Program-made: the position numbers and the translations under genes
The notes under the pieces: generated by a model
The model's database searches: none
Seen by the model: only the letters and a program-made list of their open reading frames with translations
What the model was told of the DNA's origin: nothing
Assembly: GCA_903881085.1 (NCBI GenBank)
Contig: CAIRSA010000437.1
Coordinates: 1-39,835, forward strand
Direction: 5' to 3'
From: an uncultured Acidobacteriia bacterium
Lineage (GTDB): Bacteria; Acidobacteriota; Terriglobia; Bryobacterales; Bryobacteraceae
Length of the DNA stretch: 39,835 bases
Shown here: piece after piece, positions 22,425-31,755 of the stretch
Layout: each line of letters opens with the position of its first letter
Position numbering within the stretch: the first letter of the stretch is position 1

Positions 22425-24845
22425 ATGCGGCACTGGATACTACTCGCGATCAGCACCACGGCGATGGCCGGACCCATGATCCATCACATCGAATACGTCA
22501 CTCCGCGCGCCGCCCAGCGCGGCACAACGGTCGAAGTGATCCTCGAAGGAACATATTTGAAGGAAGCCCGCGAAGCGCTCTTCTTCCGCCCTGGCATCCA
22601 ATGCCTGGAAGTCACGCCATTGCCGCCCTACCCCGCGCCGCGCAACACCATCCACAGCGGCTACGTCGAAGATCGTGTCCGACTGAAGCTCGCCATCGCG
22701 CCCGATGCCCCACTCGGCATCCATCCCTTCAAACTGCGCACCGCGACAGAACTCACCACGCTCAGCACCTTCGCCGTCACCGCCTTTCCCGTAGTCGATG
22801 AGGCCGAGCCCAAGCAGGGCGGTAACGACACGCTTGCAACCGCAAAATCCATCACCCCCAACACGACAGTGTTAGGCCGCATGGATAGCGGCCAGATGGC
22901 CGACATCGATATCTACCGCGTTCCCGGCAATCGAGGCGAACACCTCTCCGTCGAAATCGATTCCGTCCGTCTCACCGAACGCTTCTACGGCGGCTCCGAA
23001 TTCGATCTCATGGTCCGCCTGCTAGACAGCGCAGGCAAGCAGATCGCCACCAATGACGACAGCGCCCTGCATCTGCAAGACCCCATCGTTTCGACCATCC
23101 TGCCGCGCGACGGCGACTACTACGTCGAAGTCAAACAGCGCGTCTATAACACCGGAACCAACACCTACTACCTCGCCCACATCGGCACCAACTCGCGGCC
23201 TCTGATCTCCTATCCCGCCGGTGGTCCGGCAGGCAGAGCGCTTCAAGCGAAGCTGCTCGGCGACCCCGCCGGAGTCATCGCAAAGTCCATCGCCATGCCG
23301 AAAACCGAAGGCGACTTCGATCTCTTCGAAGGCATGCCCAGCGCCCTCCCAATGCGCGTCAGCCCATTCGAGAACGTTCTCAAACAGCCCGGCATCACCG
23401 AAGCTCGCGCGCTTCCCGTAGCCCTCAACGGCATCATCAACGAACCCGGAGCCATCGATCACTTCCGCATCCCGGCCAGGAAAGGCGAACGCTGGCGAGT
23501 CCGCGTCTTCGCCCGCGCCATCGGCTCTCCGCTTGACGCCCGCTTGATCATCCGCCGCGAAGGCTCTGACGCCATCGAAGTCGAAGCCGACGACTCCTCG
23601 CTCGACGCCCGCGGCTTCTACGGCATGTCCGCCCAGATCCAGCGCAAAGAGATGATGGACCCCTCGCTCATCTGGGAACCCAAACAGGACGGCGACTACG
23701 ACCTCGCCATCAGCGATATGCGCGGCCTCGGTGACCCGCTCTCCGTCTACCGCGTCGAAATCGAACCGGTCCGCGACGAGGTCAATACCTTCATCGCCGC
23801 CAAGGTCATCGATAGCGTGGAATGCCCGCGCCTCACCAGCATCGCCGTCGCCCGAGGCAACCGCTGGACCCTCAACATCAACATCGCTGAAGCGTCAGGC
23901 AACCGCTTCAAGGGCGAAATGGAATTGGTTGCAACCGGACTGCCCGCGGGCGTGCACATGATCGCCCCGCGCATCTCCGCCGGAGCCAAACAGGTGCAAG
24001 CCCAGTTCATCGCCGATGCCGATGCCAAACCGCAAGTCGCTCTCATCGCGCTCACCGTGAAAGCCGTCGATGGCACGCCGCTACTAAGCCACTCTCAGCA
24101 GTCGTTCCCATTCCTGAACCACTCCGGCGGCCACGCCTGGAACACCGTGCTGGTCGATAAATACGCCCTGGCTGTCACCGAAGAAGCGCCCTTCTCCTTC
24201 GAACTCGTGCAGCCGGAAATCCCCATTTCGAAGAACGGCGAACTCGCCCTTAAAGTCCGCGTCGCCCGCAAGCCCGGCTTCAACGAACCGCTCGAATTCC
24301 AATGCGATTGGGAACCCGCCGGTGTGCAGTGCGAACCCACCGTAACCATGGTCGAAGGCAAGTCCGAAGCGCTCATGCATCTCAACGCTGGGCCCAACGT
24401 AAAGCCCGGTCAATGGAAGATGGCCCTCACCGCCAACACCACCGGCGGATCTTATTATCTGGGCGCAGGCCGCGTCCGCGCCTCAACGAATTTCATCGAC
24501 CTCAACATCGCCGACCCCTACGTCGAACTCAAGAATCGCGCCTCCTCCGTGCGCCGCCGCGGCAAAGCGCAAATCGTGTGGGACGTCGATAACAAGAAAC
24601 CCTTCGAAGGCGAAGCCGAAGCCGTGCTGCTCGGTCTGCCCAAAGGCGTCACCGTAGTCGGCAAGCCGAAATTGAAGTTCGGCGACAAGAGCCTGGTCTT
24701 CGAAGTCGCCGCCAATGACGAAGCACTAATGGGCCAATACAAAGAGCTCATCTGCGAAATCGTGGTCAAGCAAAGCGGACAGGAAATTCGCCAGCGCAGC
24801 GGCAAAGGCATCCTCCGAGTCGACCCCGCGGTAGGTGCCAAATGA
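22425..24845 (+). CDS. Exported PPC-domain protein
   Basis: An 806-aa protein. It starts MRHWILLAISTTAMA (Sec signal). Residues about 18-120 form an Ig-like domain with PRAAQRGTTVEVILEGTYL. About 148-240 is a bacterial pre-peptidase C-terminal (PPC) domain (ADIDIYRVPGNRGEHLSVEI, SEFDLMVRLLDSAGKQIATN, LPRDGDYYVEVKQ). A second PPC-like domain follows at about 340-445, then Ig/cadherin-like beta domains to the end. PPC domains are beta-sandwiches that bind polysaccharide or aid secretion. It starts 5 nt after the DUF1501 stop and overlaps the next gene by 4 nt, so the three are co-translated. Expected to be cell-surface or periplasmic. Confidence 0.85.
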   Translation: MRHWILLAISTTAMAGPMIHHIEYVTPRAAQRGTTVEVILEGTYLKEAREALFFRPGIQCLEVTPLPPYPAPRNTIHSGYVEDRVRLKLAIAPDAPLGIHPFKLRTATELTTLSTFAVTAFPVVDEAEPKQGGNDTLATAKSITPNTTVLGRMDSGQMADIDIYRVPGNRGEHLSVEIDSVRLTERFYGGSEFDLMVRLLDSAGKQIATNDDSALHLQDPIVSTILPRDGDYYVEVKQRVYNTGTNTYYLAHIGTNSRPLISYPAGGPAGRALQAKLLGDPAGVIAKSIAMPKTEGDFDLFEGMPSALPMRVSPFENVLKQPGITEARALPVALNGIINEPGAIDHFRIPARKGERWRVRVFARAIGSPLDARLIIRREGSDAIEVEADDSSLDARGFYGMSAQIQRKEMMDPSLIWEPKQDGDYDLAISDMRGLGDPLSVYRVEIEPVRDEVNTFIAAKVIDSVECPRLTSIAVARGNRWTLNINIAEASGNRFKGEMELVATGLPAGVHMIAPRISAGAKQVQAQFIADADAKPQVALIALTVKAVDGTPLLSHSQQSFPFLNHSGGHAWNTVLVDKYALAVTEEAPFSFELVQPEIPISKNGELALKVRVARKPGFNEPLEFQCDWEPAGVQCEPTVTMVEGKSEALMHLNAGPNVKPGQWKMALTANTTGGSYYLGAGRVRASTNFIDLNIADPYVELKNRASSVRRRGKAQIVWDVDNKKPFEGEAEAVLLGLPKGVTVVGKPKLKFGDKSLVFEVAANDEALMGQYKELICEIVVKQSGQEIRQRSGKGILRVDPAVGAK

Positions 24846-27028
24846 GACGCCTCACCATCTTCCTACTGGCCGCCACAGCCTTCGCCGAAATCCCCAGTTT
24901 CCGTCGCGACGTCATGCCCGTCTTCTTTCGCGCGGGCTGCAATCAAGGCACCTGCCACGGCTCCGCCCGTGGCAAAGACGGCTTCATGCTGTCACTGTTC
25001 GGCTACGACGTGAAGGGCGATTACTACCGCCTCACGCAGGAATACGTAGGCCGCCGCATCAATCTCGCCGCTCCGCAAGAGAGTCTGCTACTGCTCAAAG
25101 CGCAAGGCAAAGTCCCGCATACCGGCGGCCGCCTCTTCGCACAGGACACGGTCTACTACAAGACTCTCCTCAACTGGATCGAAGCCGGCGCGCCCGATGA
25201 CCCAGGCCCCGTCGCCATGCCCGTCGAGATCACGCTCTCACCCGATCGCATGGTCTTTCAGGACGGCCAGGGCGAGCAACAGATGAAGGTCATCGCGCGT
25301 TACAGCGACGGCTCCAAGCGCGACGTCACCGATTACGCACTGTTCCTCGTCAACAATCCCAGCACCGCGAAGATCAGTAAAACCGGCCTCGTCACCGCAG
25401 GTGGCCGCGGTGATACCTTCGTCTTCGCCCGCTTCAACCGCTTCACCATCGGCTCCGAAGTCATCGTCCTGCCAGCGGACATGAACTACAAATGGACCAA
25501 TCCGCCGGCCAACAACCAGTTCGACAAAATCGTCTATGACCGCCTGCAAAAGCTGCGCCTGCTGCCCTCCGCGCTCTGCGATGACGAAACGTTCCTGCGC
25601 CGCGCCACGCTCGACCTGACTGGTACGCTACCCTCTGTCGCTGATTATCGGGCCTTCATGTCCGACACCGCGAAGGACAAGCGCGAACGACTCATCGACC
25701 GCCTCATCGCCAGCGATAGCTTCACCGATCTGTGGACCGATATCTGGGCCGAAATGCTGCGCGTCAAAGGCGGCGGCTACGCGCCCTCCGGCACTGACAC
25801 GAAGGCCGCCGCGGCCTATTATGATTGGATCCACGAGCAGATAGCCCGCAACCGTCCGCTCAATGAGTTCGTTGCCGACCAGATCACCTCCGCCGGCAGC
25901 AACCTCACCAACGGCCCGGCCAATCTCTACACGATGCTCGTGCATGACCGCAAGTTCACGCCCAAAAGTTTCGCCTCCGACTTCTCGCAGCTCTTTCTTG
26001 GCGTGCGCATTCAATGCGCCGAGTGCCATAATCACCCCTTCGATCGCTGGACGCAGGACGACTATTACAGCTGGGTCAGCTTCTTCACCGGCTTGAAACG
26101 CAAGCAGGGCGTGGAGCCACGCGAGTTCTACATCTATAACGACGCCTCCGCCGAACCCGCCAAACACTTGGTCGACGAGCGCCCCATGCTGGCCACGGTT
26201 CTCGGCGGTGAAACGCCGGCCCCGAAAGGCTCCGACCCGCGCCGCGCACTCGCCGCCTGGCTAACATCGCCCAAGAACGAACTGTTCACGCGCAACCTCG
26301 CCAACCGCATCTGGGCGCAGTTCATGGGCCGCGGCCTGGTCGAGCCGCTCGATGACATGCGCATCAGCAACCCCCCAACAAACAAGGACCTTCTGGATGC
26401 CCTCTCCGCCCGCCTCGCCGCCAACGGCTTCAACCTGAGAGCACTGGTCCGCGAAATCTGCACCTCTCGCGTCTATCAACTTTCCGTGCAGCCCAACACC
26501 ACCAACGCCGCTGATAACCGCCAGTTCTCGCGTGCCCAGTTGCGCCGCCTGCGTGCCGACGTGCTGCTTGACGCGATCGTCAAAGCCACCGATGGCGACC
26601 GCACGTTCCAATATTTCCCCAAAGGCATCCGCGCCATTCAACACTACCCGCGCAACAGCGGCGACACCGGACGCTCCACCAACCAGGACCACTTCCTCGA
26701 AACCTTCGGCCGCTCTGACCGCCTCACGGTCTCGGCCAGTGAAACAAAAATGGAGCCAACGCTCTCGCAAACTCTACATTTCATCGCCGGCGATACGCTG
26801 CAGGACCAGATCGCCAAAGGCAAGGTAGTGCCGAACCTGCTGGCCGCCAAGCTCGCACCAGAAGCGATCATCGAAGAACTCTACATCCGCGCGTTGTCGC
26901 GAAAACCCGAAGCTGAAGAGCTCAGCGCCATGACGGCCCTCGCCGCAGGGAATCCCACGGACCGCAAGGTCTACGAAGACATCTTCTGGAGTCTAATCGA
27001 TTCCACCGAGTTCCTGTTCAACCACTAG
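24842..27028 (+). CDS. DUF1549/DUF1553 protein with CxxCH motifs
   Basis: A 728-aa exported protein (signal MRRLTIFLLAATAFA). CNQGTCHG (33-40) resembles a cytochrome c-like motif. Residues about 115-210 include a BIG2-like domain (MKVIARYSDGSKRDVTDYAL). DUF1549 (about 225-440) includes FDKIVYDRLQKLRL, FLRRATLDLTGTLPS, FVADQIT and CAECHNHP (392-396). DUF1553 (about 470-720) has LAAWLTSPKNELFTRNLANR, RLAANGFNLRALVREICTSR and LFIRALSRKP-like text. These two domains always travel with DUF1501 in Planctomycetes-type operons. The ATG overlaps the previous stop (ATGA). Biochemical role unknown; heme binding is possible at the CxxCH site. Confidence 0.9.
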   Translation: MRRLTIFLLAATAFAEIPSFRRDVMPVFFRAGCNQGTCHGSARGKDGFMLSLFGYDVKGDYYRLTQEYVGRRINLAAPQESLLLLKAQGKVPHTGGRLFAQDTVYYKTLLNWIEAGAPDDPGPVAMPVEITLSPDRMVFQDGQGEQQMKVIARYSDGSKRDVTDYALFLVNNPSTAKISKTGLVTAGGRGDTFVFARFNRFTIGSEVIVLPADMNYKWTNPPANNQFDKIVYDRLQKLRLLPSALCDDETFLRRATLDLTGTLPSVADYRAFMSDTAKDKRERLIDRLIASDSFTDLWTDIWAEMLRVKGGGYAPSGTDTKAAAAYYDWIHEQIARNRPLNEFVADQITSAGSNLTNGPANLYTMLVHDRKFTPKSFASDFSQLFLGVRIQCAECHNHPFDRWTQDDYYSWVSFFTGLKRKQGVEPREFYIYNDASAEPAKHLVDERPMLATVLGGETPAPKGSDPRRALAAWLTSPKNELFTRNLANRIWAQFMGRGLVEPLDDMRISNPPTNKDLLDALSARLAANGFNLRALVREICTSRVYQLSVQPNTTNAADNRQFSRAQLRRLRADVLLDAIVKATDGDRTFQYFPKGIRAIQHYPRNSGDTGRSTNQDHFLETFGRSDRLTVSASETKMEPTLSQTLHFIAGDTLQDQIAKGKVVPNLLAAKLAPEAIIEELYIRALSRKPEAEELSAMTALAAGNPTDRKVYEDIFWSLIDSTEFLFNH

Positions 27029-27034
27029 GCCAGC

Positions 27035-28387
27035 ATGCGCTACGCACTCCTATTCACCGCCCTCACCGCAGCAGCCGCCGAACCCGTCGCCTACGACGAA
27101 CACATCCGCCCCATCTTCCGCGAACACTGCATGAAGTGCCACGGCGAGGACGAGCCCAAGGCAGGCATCAATCTCTCGTCGCATGACATGGTACTGAAAG
27201 GCGGCAGCGCAGGCCCCGTTGTAGTCGCAGGCCGCGCCAGCGCCAGCCTGCTCTTCAAAGCCATCACCGACGAGAACGAAGACAAGCGGATGCCCTACAA
27301 GAACGCGCCGCTTCCACCCGCCAAAATCGAGCTCATCCGCGAATGGATTCAAAGCGGCCTGCGCGAAACTTCGAACAGCGCCTCGCTCACGGCAACACGC
27401 GACACCGGCTTCAAAGCAATCGCGGCGCGCACCGGAGCACCCGCACCAATGCCCGTCAAGCTGCCGGAATTCCTGCCCGCGCCAACCAAACGCCCACTGC
27501 CAATCGTCGCCATGGCCGCAAGTCCCGGCGCGCCGCTGCTTGCAGTGGCTGGACAGGAACACGTCCGCCTCATCGACCTCAACACTCGTCAGCAGATCGG
27601 CGCAATCTCCTTTCCCGAAGGCCAACCCAACGTAATCCGCTTCAGCGCCGATGGCCGCGTGCTCATGATCGCCGGCGGCAAGCCAGTCCAGTCGGGCAGC
27701 GTTGTTTTGATCGAAGTCGAAACCGGCAAGCGGCTAACCAAGCTCGGAGATGAGACGGACGCCGTGCTCAGCGCCGACCTGAGCCCCGATCAAAAACTGG
27801 TAGCACTAGGCGGCTCCGGCAAAACAGTCAAGGTCTACAACACCGCCGATGGCAAACTCCGCTACAAACTCGTACGCCACACAGACTGGATCACCGCACT
27901 CGCCTTCAGCCCCGATGGCAAGATGCTCGCCAGTGCCGATCGCGCCGGAGCCATCCAACTCTGGGATGCCGAAAGCGGCGGCATTCTCCTGACTCTCGCC
28001 GAACACAAAGCCTCAGTACGCGCGCTAGCATGGCGGCCCGATAGCCGCATGCTTGCCAGCGGTGGTGAAGACGGCACGCTCGTCTGGTGGGATACGAAAG
28101 ACGGCTGGCCCGCTGTCGTCAAAAACAATGCCCACGCACCGAAACGTCCCGCCGGTGTCTACGGCACACTGCCCAACGGCGTTCTCTCCGTCGCCTACGG
28201 CCCGTCCGGCGAACTGCTCACCTCCGGTCGCGACATGCAAGTCCGCCTCTGGACCGTGGACGGAGTCTTGAAATCGTCACATTTCATTGATAGCTCACTG
28301 CCCTTGCAAGTTAGCATCAGTGCTGACGGCAAGCTCCTCACTACCGGTGACGTCGCGGGCCAGCTTCATTACTGGCCGACCCCGTAG
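27035..28387 (+). CDS. Planctomycete-type cytochrome c fused to WD40 repeats
   Basis: A 450-aa protein. After a signal sequence (MRYALLFTALTAAAA) comes a PSD1-like cytochrome c domain (about 17-110) with the heme-binding CMKCHG (C32, C35, H36), INLSSHDMVLKGG and AKIELIREWIQSGL. From about 150, several WD40 repeats form a beta-propeller (DWITALAFSPDGKMLASADR, IQLWDAESG, SVRALAWRPDSRMLASGGED). The 6-nt gap to the upstream gene puts it last in the operon. It likely works in the envelope, passing electrons or binding a partner of the DUF1549/1553 protein (inference). Confidence 0.9.
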   Translation: MRYALLFTALTAAAAEPVAYDEHIRPIFREHCMKCHGEDEPKAGINLSSHDMVLKGGSAGPVVVAGRASASLLFKAITDENEDKRMPYKNAPLPPAKIELIREWIQSGLRETSNSASLTATRDTGFKAIAARTGAPAPMPVKLPEFLPAPTKRPLPIVAMAASPGAPLLAVAGQEHVRLIDLNTRQQIGAISFPEGQPNVIRFSADGRVLMIAGGKPVQSGSVVLIEVETGKRLTKLGDETDAVLSADLSPDQKLVALGGSGKTVKVYNTADGKLRYKLVRHTDWITALAFSPDGKMLASADRAGAIQLWDAESGGILLTLAEHKASVRALAWRPDSRMLASGGEDGTLVWWDTKDGWPAVVKNNAHAPKRPAGVYGTLPNGVLSVAYGPSGELLTSGRDMQVRLWTVDGVLKSSHFIDSSLPLQVSISADGKLLTTGDVAGQLHYWPTP

Positions 28388-28460
28388 CTCAAACATTTTC
28401 ACCACAAATTGGTTGAGTGTTCACGCCCGTGTAATCTGCCTCATTCACTATCGCAGAAGG
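28388..28460. other. Operon boundary and base-skew break
   Basis: A 73-bp gap between the cytochrome-WD40 gene and the PHP-like gene. By eye, C exceeds G on the plus strand before this point and G exceeds C after it, independent of gene direction. No DnaA-box cluster (TTATNCACA) or dnaA/dnaN gene is visible nearby. Confidence 0.4.
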
Positions 28461-29594
28461 ATGAGCGAAACTCAGTATCATTACCAATGGCGGACTCCCC
28501 GCGCCCACGAGGGATTCCGCACCGGCGTATCGTTGCATAGCCACACCATGCATTCGCATGAGAACCTCGGTTTCATCCCCCGTTTCGCAGTGAAGATCCC
28601 AGTTGTGCGCGACGCAGTGGCGGCGAAGGAGCGCGACTACGAACGCCGCAATGGACGCAAGCTCGATTACACAAGCAGCTATTGGACGCCGCCACTGTCT
28701 GAGCGCGAAGCCGTAAAGCTCGAAGCCGGCCAGATTGAGAACGGACTCGGACTGAAGGCGCTGGTTTCCATCACGGACCACGACAACATCGAAGCCTCCA
28801 ACCACCTGCATCTGTTCGAGGAGTACCGCAACGCGCCGGTAAGCGTGGAATGGACGGTGCCGTATGGCGCTTCGTTCTTCCATCTGGGCATTCACAACCT
28901 GCCGCGCGCCGCGGCGCATGAGTGGATAGGACATTTGGCCGCGTTCACCGCCGAGCCGAAAGAGCCGGTGCTTCGCGAACTGCTCGAGGCATTGTGCGAT
29001 ATGCCGGACGTGCTGGTGGTCTTCAATCATCCCATGTGGGACGAGAAGGGGCTTGGCGGCAACATCCATCGCGAACTGGCGCACGATTTCATGCGCAAAT
29101 ACGGCGTGTTCATGCATGCGCTGGAGATCAATGGCATGCGCCCGTGGTCGGAGAATAAAGCCGCCATCGACTTCGCCAAGCTGTCTGGCCATCCGATCCT
29201 CTCAGGCGGTGACCGCCATGGCTCCGAAGCCAATGTGCTGATCAATCTGACCAACGCTGCGACCTTCGAAGAGTTCATTCAGGAAGTACGCAAGCAGAAG
29301 CGCAGTGAGGTCATGCTGCTCAATCAGTATCGCGAACCGCACCGCTTGCGCTATGCCGAAGCGATTTGGGATGTGATGCGGGATTACCCTGGCCACGCGG
29401 GCAGGGAACGCTGGACGGACCGCTTTTTCTTCCGCACCAAGACCGGCGTGGACGCGCCGCTGTCCTCGGTGTGGCACGGCAACGGACCGGGAATCTGCGG
29501 GGCGTTTCTTTCGCTCATGCGTTTCCTGAACAGCCGCCACTTGCGCTCTACTTTGCGCCTGGCGATGAAGGATAGCAGCGAGGTACTACCATGA
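28461..29594 (+). CDS. PHP-like metal-dependent hydrolase
   Basis: A 377-aa cytoplasmic protein. The ATG at 28461 (AAGG close upstream) is preferred; a frame from 28287 overlaps the previous gene. The metal-binding pattern of PHP-domain phosphoesterases is visible: SLHSHTMHSH (H26, H28), SITDHDN (D106, H107, D108), E130, HLGIH (H141), VVFNHP (H190) and GGDRHG (D251, H253). Such enzymes remove phosphate or phosphodiester groups. The C-terminus reads LSSVWHGNGPGICGAFLSL. The stop overlaps the next gene's ATG by 4 nt (29591-29594), which points to a shared pathway with the glycosyltransferase. Confidence 0.75.
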   Translation: MSETQYHYQWRTPRAHEGFRTGVSLHSHTMHSHENLGFIPRFAVKIPVVRDAVAAKERDYERRNGRKLDYTSSYWTPPLSEREAVKLEAGQIENGLGLKALVSITDHDNIEASNHLHLFEEYRNAPVSVEWTVPYGASFFHLGIHNLPRAAAHEWIGHLAAFTAEPKEPVLRELLEALCDMPDVLVVFNHPMWDEKGLGGNIHRELAHDFMRKYGVFMHALEINGMRPWSENKAAIDFAKLSGHPILSGGDRHGSEANVLINLTNAATFEEFIQEVRKQKRSEVMLLNQYREPHRLRYAEAIWDVMRDYPGHAGRERWTDRFFFRTKTGVDAPLSSVWHGNGPGICGAFLSLMRFLNSRHLRSTLRLAMKDSSEVLP

Positions 29595-30805
29595 TGAATC
29601 CGCCGCGCGTCGCGTTCCTGGCCGACTCCTTTCATGACGTGAACGGAGCTGCGCTCACCTGCCGTCAATTGGATGCCTTCGCGCGCCGCCGCGACCTTCC
29701 GTTTCTGAGCGTCCATGCGGGCGACTCAAACTCCTACACGGCTCCCGATCCACATGGCACGCTTGAGCTGAAGCGCGGGCCTTTGGCGGTGAAGCTTGAC
29801 CGCGACCTCAGTTTCGATCCGCTGCTGTTCTTCCGCCGCAATGAAGTGATGAAGGCGTTGCGCGCGTTCCGTCCTGACGTGATCCACATTGCGAGCCCCG
29901 GCGACTTCGGGGTGATCGGCTGGTGGGCGGCGACTGTGCTGCGCGTTCCATTGGTGGCATCGTGGCATACGAACCTGCATTCGTTTGCAGCACGGAGGAT
30001 TGAACACACGCTCGACTTCCTGTCCCTGAACACGCGGCAGCAGATAGCAGGCGTCTCGGAGTCGTGGATACGCGGGCGTGAACTCTGGTTCTACGATCAG
30101 GCGGCGGTGACGCTGGCTCCGAACCGGGAACTGATTCGGCTCATTGGCGACCGCACGCACAAGCCGGTTCTGCCCATGGAGCGCGGTATCGACATGGCGA
30201 AGTATTCTCCCGCGCATCGCACCAACGAAAACGCTCCATTCACTATCGGATTCGTAGGGCGGTTGACGCCGGAGAAGAACGTCCGCTTCCTGGCGCAATT
30301 GGAAAAGGAACTGGTCGCGGCGAATGCCGGCCCGTTCCGCATTCTGGTGGTCGGCGATGGAACGGAACGGCCGTGGCTCGAAGCGAACCTGAGACACGGG
30401 GAGTTTACCGGCGTGCTAACAGGTCACGAGCTCTCGGAAGCCTACGCCAATATGGATGCCTTCGTGTTCCCTTCGCACACGGACACGTTTGGCAACGTAG
30501 TGTTGGAAGCGATGTCGAGCGGCGTGCCGGCGATTGTTACTTCGACGGGTGGCCCGAAGTATTTGGTAGCGCACGGCGAGAGCGGCTTCATCACCAATGA
30601 CGCGGCGGAAATGATCGCGTCTGTTCGATTGCTGATCTCTGATGATGGTTTGTTGCGGCGCATGCGCAAGGCCGCGCGCGAACACGTTAAGCAGTTCAGT
30701 TGGGACTACGTGTGTGAGAAGCAGGTCTATGCTGCCTATGCGCGCAGTTTGAACCGCGCAACGGTGACGAATGGCGCCTGTAATCGAACGTTAATCGCTT
30801 CGTAA
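29591..30805 (+). CDS. Family 4 glycosyltransferase
   Basis: A 404-aa GT-B fold enzyme. The N-terminal Rossmann half contains VAFLADSFHDVNGAALT (the acceptor-loop region with G19). The C-terminal half has IGFVGRLTPEKN (219-230, donor phosphate R224/K229), ILVVGDG and HTDTFGNVVLEAMSSGVP (296-313, ending in the conserved Glu306). It transfers a sugar from a nucleotide-sugar donor, and its closest features resemble PimB/DGDG-type lipid glycosyltransferases (inference). Translationally coupled to the PHP-like hydrolase by a 4-nt overlap. No signal or membrane segment, so it acts at the cytoplasmic face. Confidence 0.85.
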   Translation: MMNPPRVAFLADSFHDVNGAALTCRQLDAFARRRDLPFLSVHAGDSNSYTAPDPHGTLELKRGPLAVKLDRDLSFDPLLFFRRNEVMKALRAFRPDVIHIASPGDFGVIGWWAATVLRVPLVASWHTNLHSFAARRIEHTLDFLSLNTRQQIAGVSESWIRGRELWFYDQAAVTLAPNRELIRLIGDRTHKPVLPMERGIDMAKYSPAHRTNENAPFTIGFVGRLTPEKNVRFLAQLEKELVAANAGPFRILVVGDGTERPWLEANLRHGEFTGVLTGHELSEAYANMDAFVFPSHTDTFGNVVLEAMSSGVPAIVTSTGGPKYLVAHGESGFITNDAAEMIASVRLLISDDGLLRRMRKAAREHVKQFSWDYVCEKQVYAAYARSLNRATVTNGACNRTLIAS

Positions 30806-30840
30806 TAGCCACGCAGCACATTGGATGGTAAACATGTGCA

Positions 30841-31755
30841 ATGGGATTTTCCAATACGCTTATCTTTTTACTTACAATGTTCGCCAGCAGTTGCCTGGCG
30901 CAACCGCACGTGATTGTCATCGGAGTGGATGGCTTAAGCGTCGGTGCATTTGAGAAGGCCGATATTCCAAACCTGCGGCGATTGATGAAGCGCTCCGCAT
31001 GGTCGCTCACCGCTCGCGGTGTGCTGCCAACATGGAGCAGTCCGAACTGGGTCTCCATGATTTCAGGCGCTGGCACTGAACAACACGGCATCACTTCGAA
31101 TGGCATGGTCCGGAAGATGGTGGAATTCGAGCCGGTCTGCCAGAGCAAGGAAGGAACTTACCCCAACATCTTCGATGCGCTGCATGAGCAGCGGCCGTCG
31201 AGCCGCATCGCAGTCTTCCATGAATGGAAAGGCTTTGCGGGGCTCATCGCGAAGAGTTCCATCAACGTGCTGGAGCACGAACACAGTCACGAACAGATCA
31301 CCGAGGCGGCGATACGATATTGGACGAAAGAACGGCCCTCGTTAATGTTTGTGCATTTGGGGAACGTGGACCATGCAGGCCATGAGAACGGCTGGGGCAG
31401 CCCTGCGTATAACCACCAGGTGGCCAAAGCTGACAAGGACATCGGAGCGTTGCTCAATATGCTGGATGACATGTCGGCTACGGAGTCGACCTACGTGCTG
31501 GTGACCTCCGATCATGGCGGCACGCCGCGCGGCCATGGCAAGAATTCGCTGGCGGAGATACAGATTCCTTGGATCATGGCCGGGCCGGGCCTTATCCCCG
31601 GACAGATTTCCGCGCGCGTTACCACTTTTGATACTGCGGCCACTTTGGCGTGGATCTTCGGCCTTGAGCCACTGCCCTGCGCCATCGGCAGGCCGGTGTT
31701 CGCGGCGTTTCAATCGAAGGCGGAAATGAAGCTTGCCGTAGCAACCAATGAATAA
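30841..31755 (+). CDS. Alkaline-phosphatase-superfamily phosphodiesterase
   Basis: A 304-aa exported protein (signal MGFSNTLIFLLTMFASSCLA, possible lipoprotein-like SSCLA). The two-metal site of nucleotide-pyrophosphatase/phosphodiesterases is complete: D30 (VIGVDGL), nucleophile T64 (VLPTWSSPNW), D177 and H181 (GNVDHAGHENG), D224 and H225 (TSDHGG) and H232 (RGHGK). HGITSNG (82-88) is also typical. It could cleave phosphate from a lipid- or polyprenyl-linked intermediate in the periplasm. It begins 35 nt after the glycosyltransferase and overlaps the next gene by 8 nt, so it belongs to the same operon. Substrate unknown. Confidence 0.85.
   Translation: MGFSNTLIFLLTMFASSCLAQPHVIVIGVDGLSVGAFEKADIPNLRRLMKRSAWSLTARGVLPTWSSPNWVSMISGAGTEQHGITSNGMVRKMVEFEPVCQSKEGTYPNIFDALHEQRPSSRIAVFHEWKGFAGLIAKSSINVLEHEHSHEQITEAAIRYWTKERPSLMFVHLGNVDHAGHENGWGSPAYNHQVAKADKDIGALLNMLDDMSATESTYVLVTSDHGGTPRGHGKNSLAEIQIPWIMAGPGLIPGQISARVTTFDTAATLAWIFGLEPLPCAIGRPVFAAFQSKAEMKLAVATNE

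Noticed and set aside
28287..28460. Longer start for the PHP-like protein
   Set aside because: It lies inside the cytochrome-WD40 gene in another frame; ATG 28461 fits family length.
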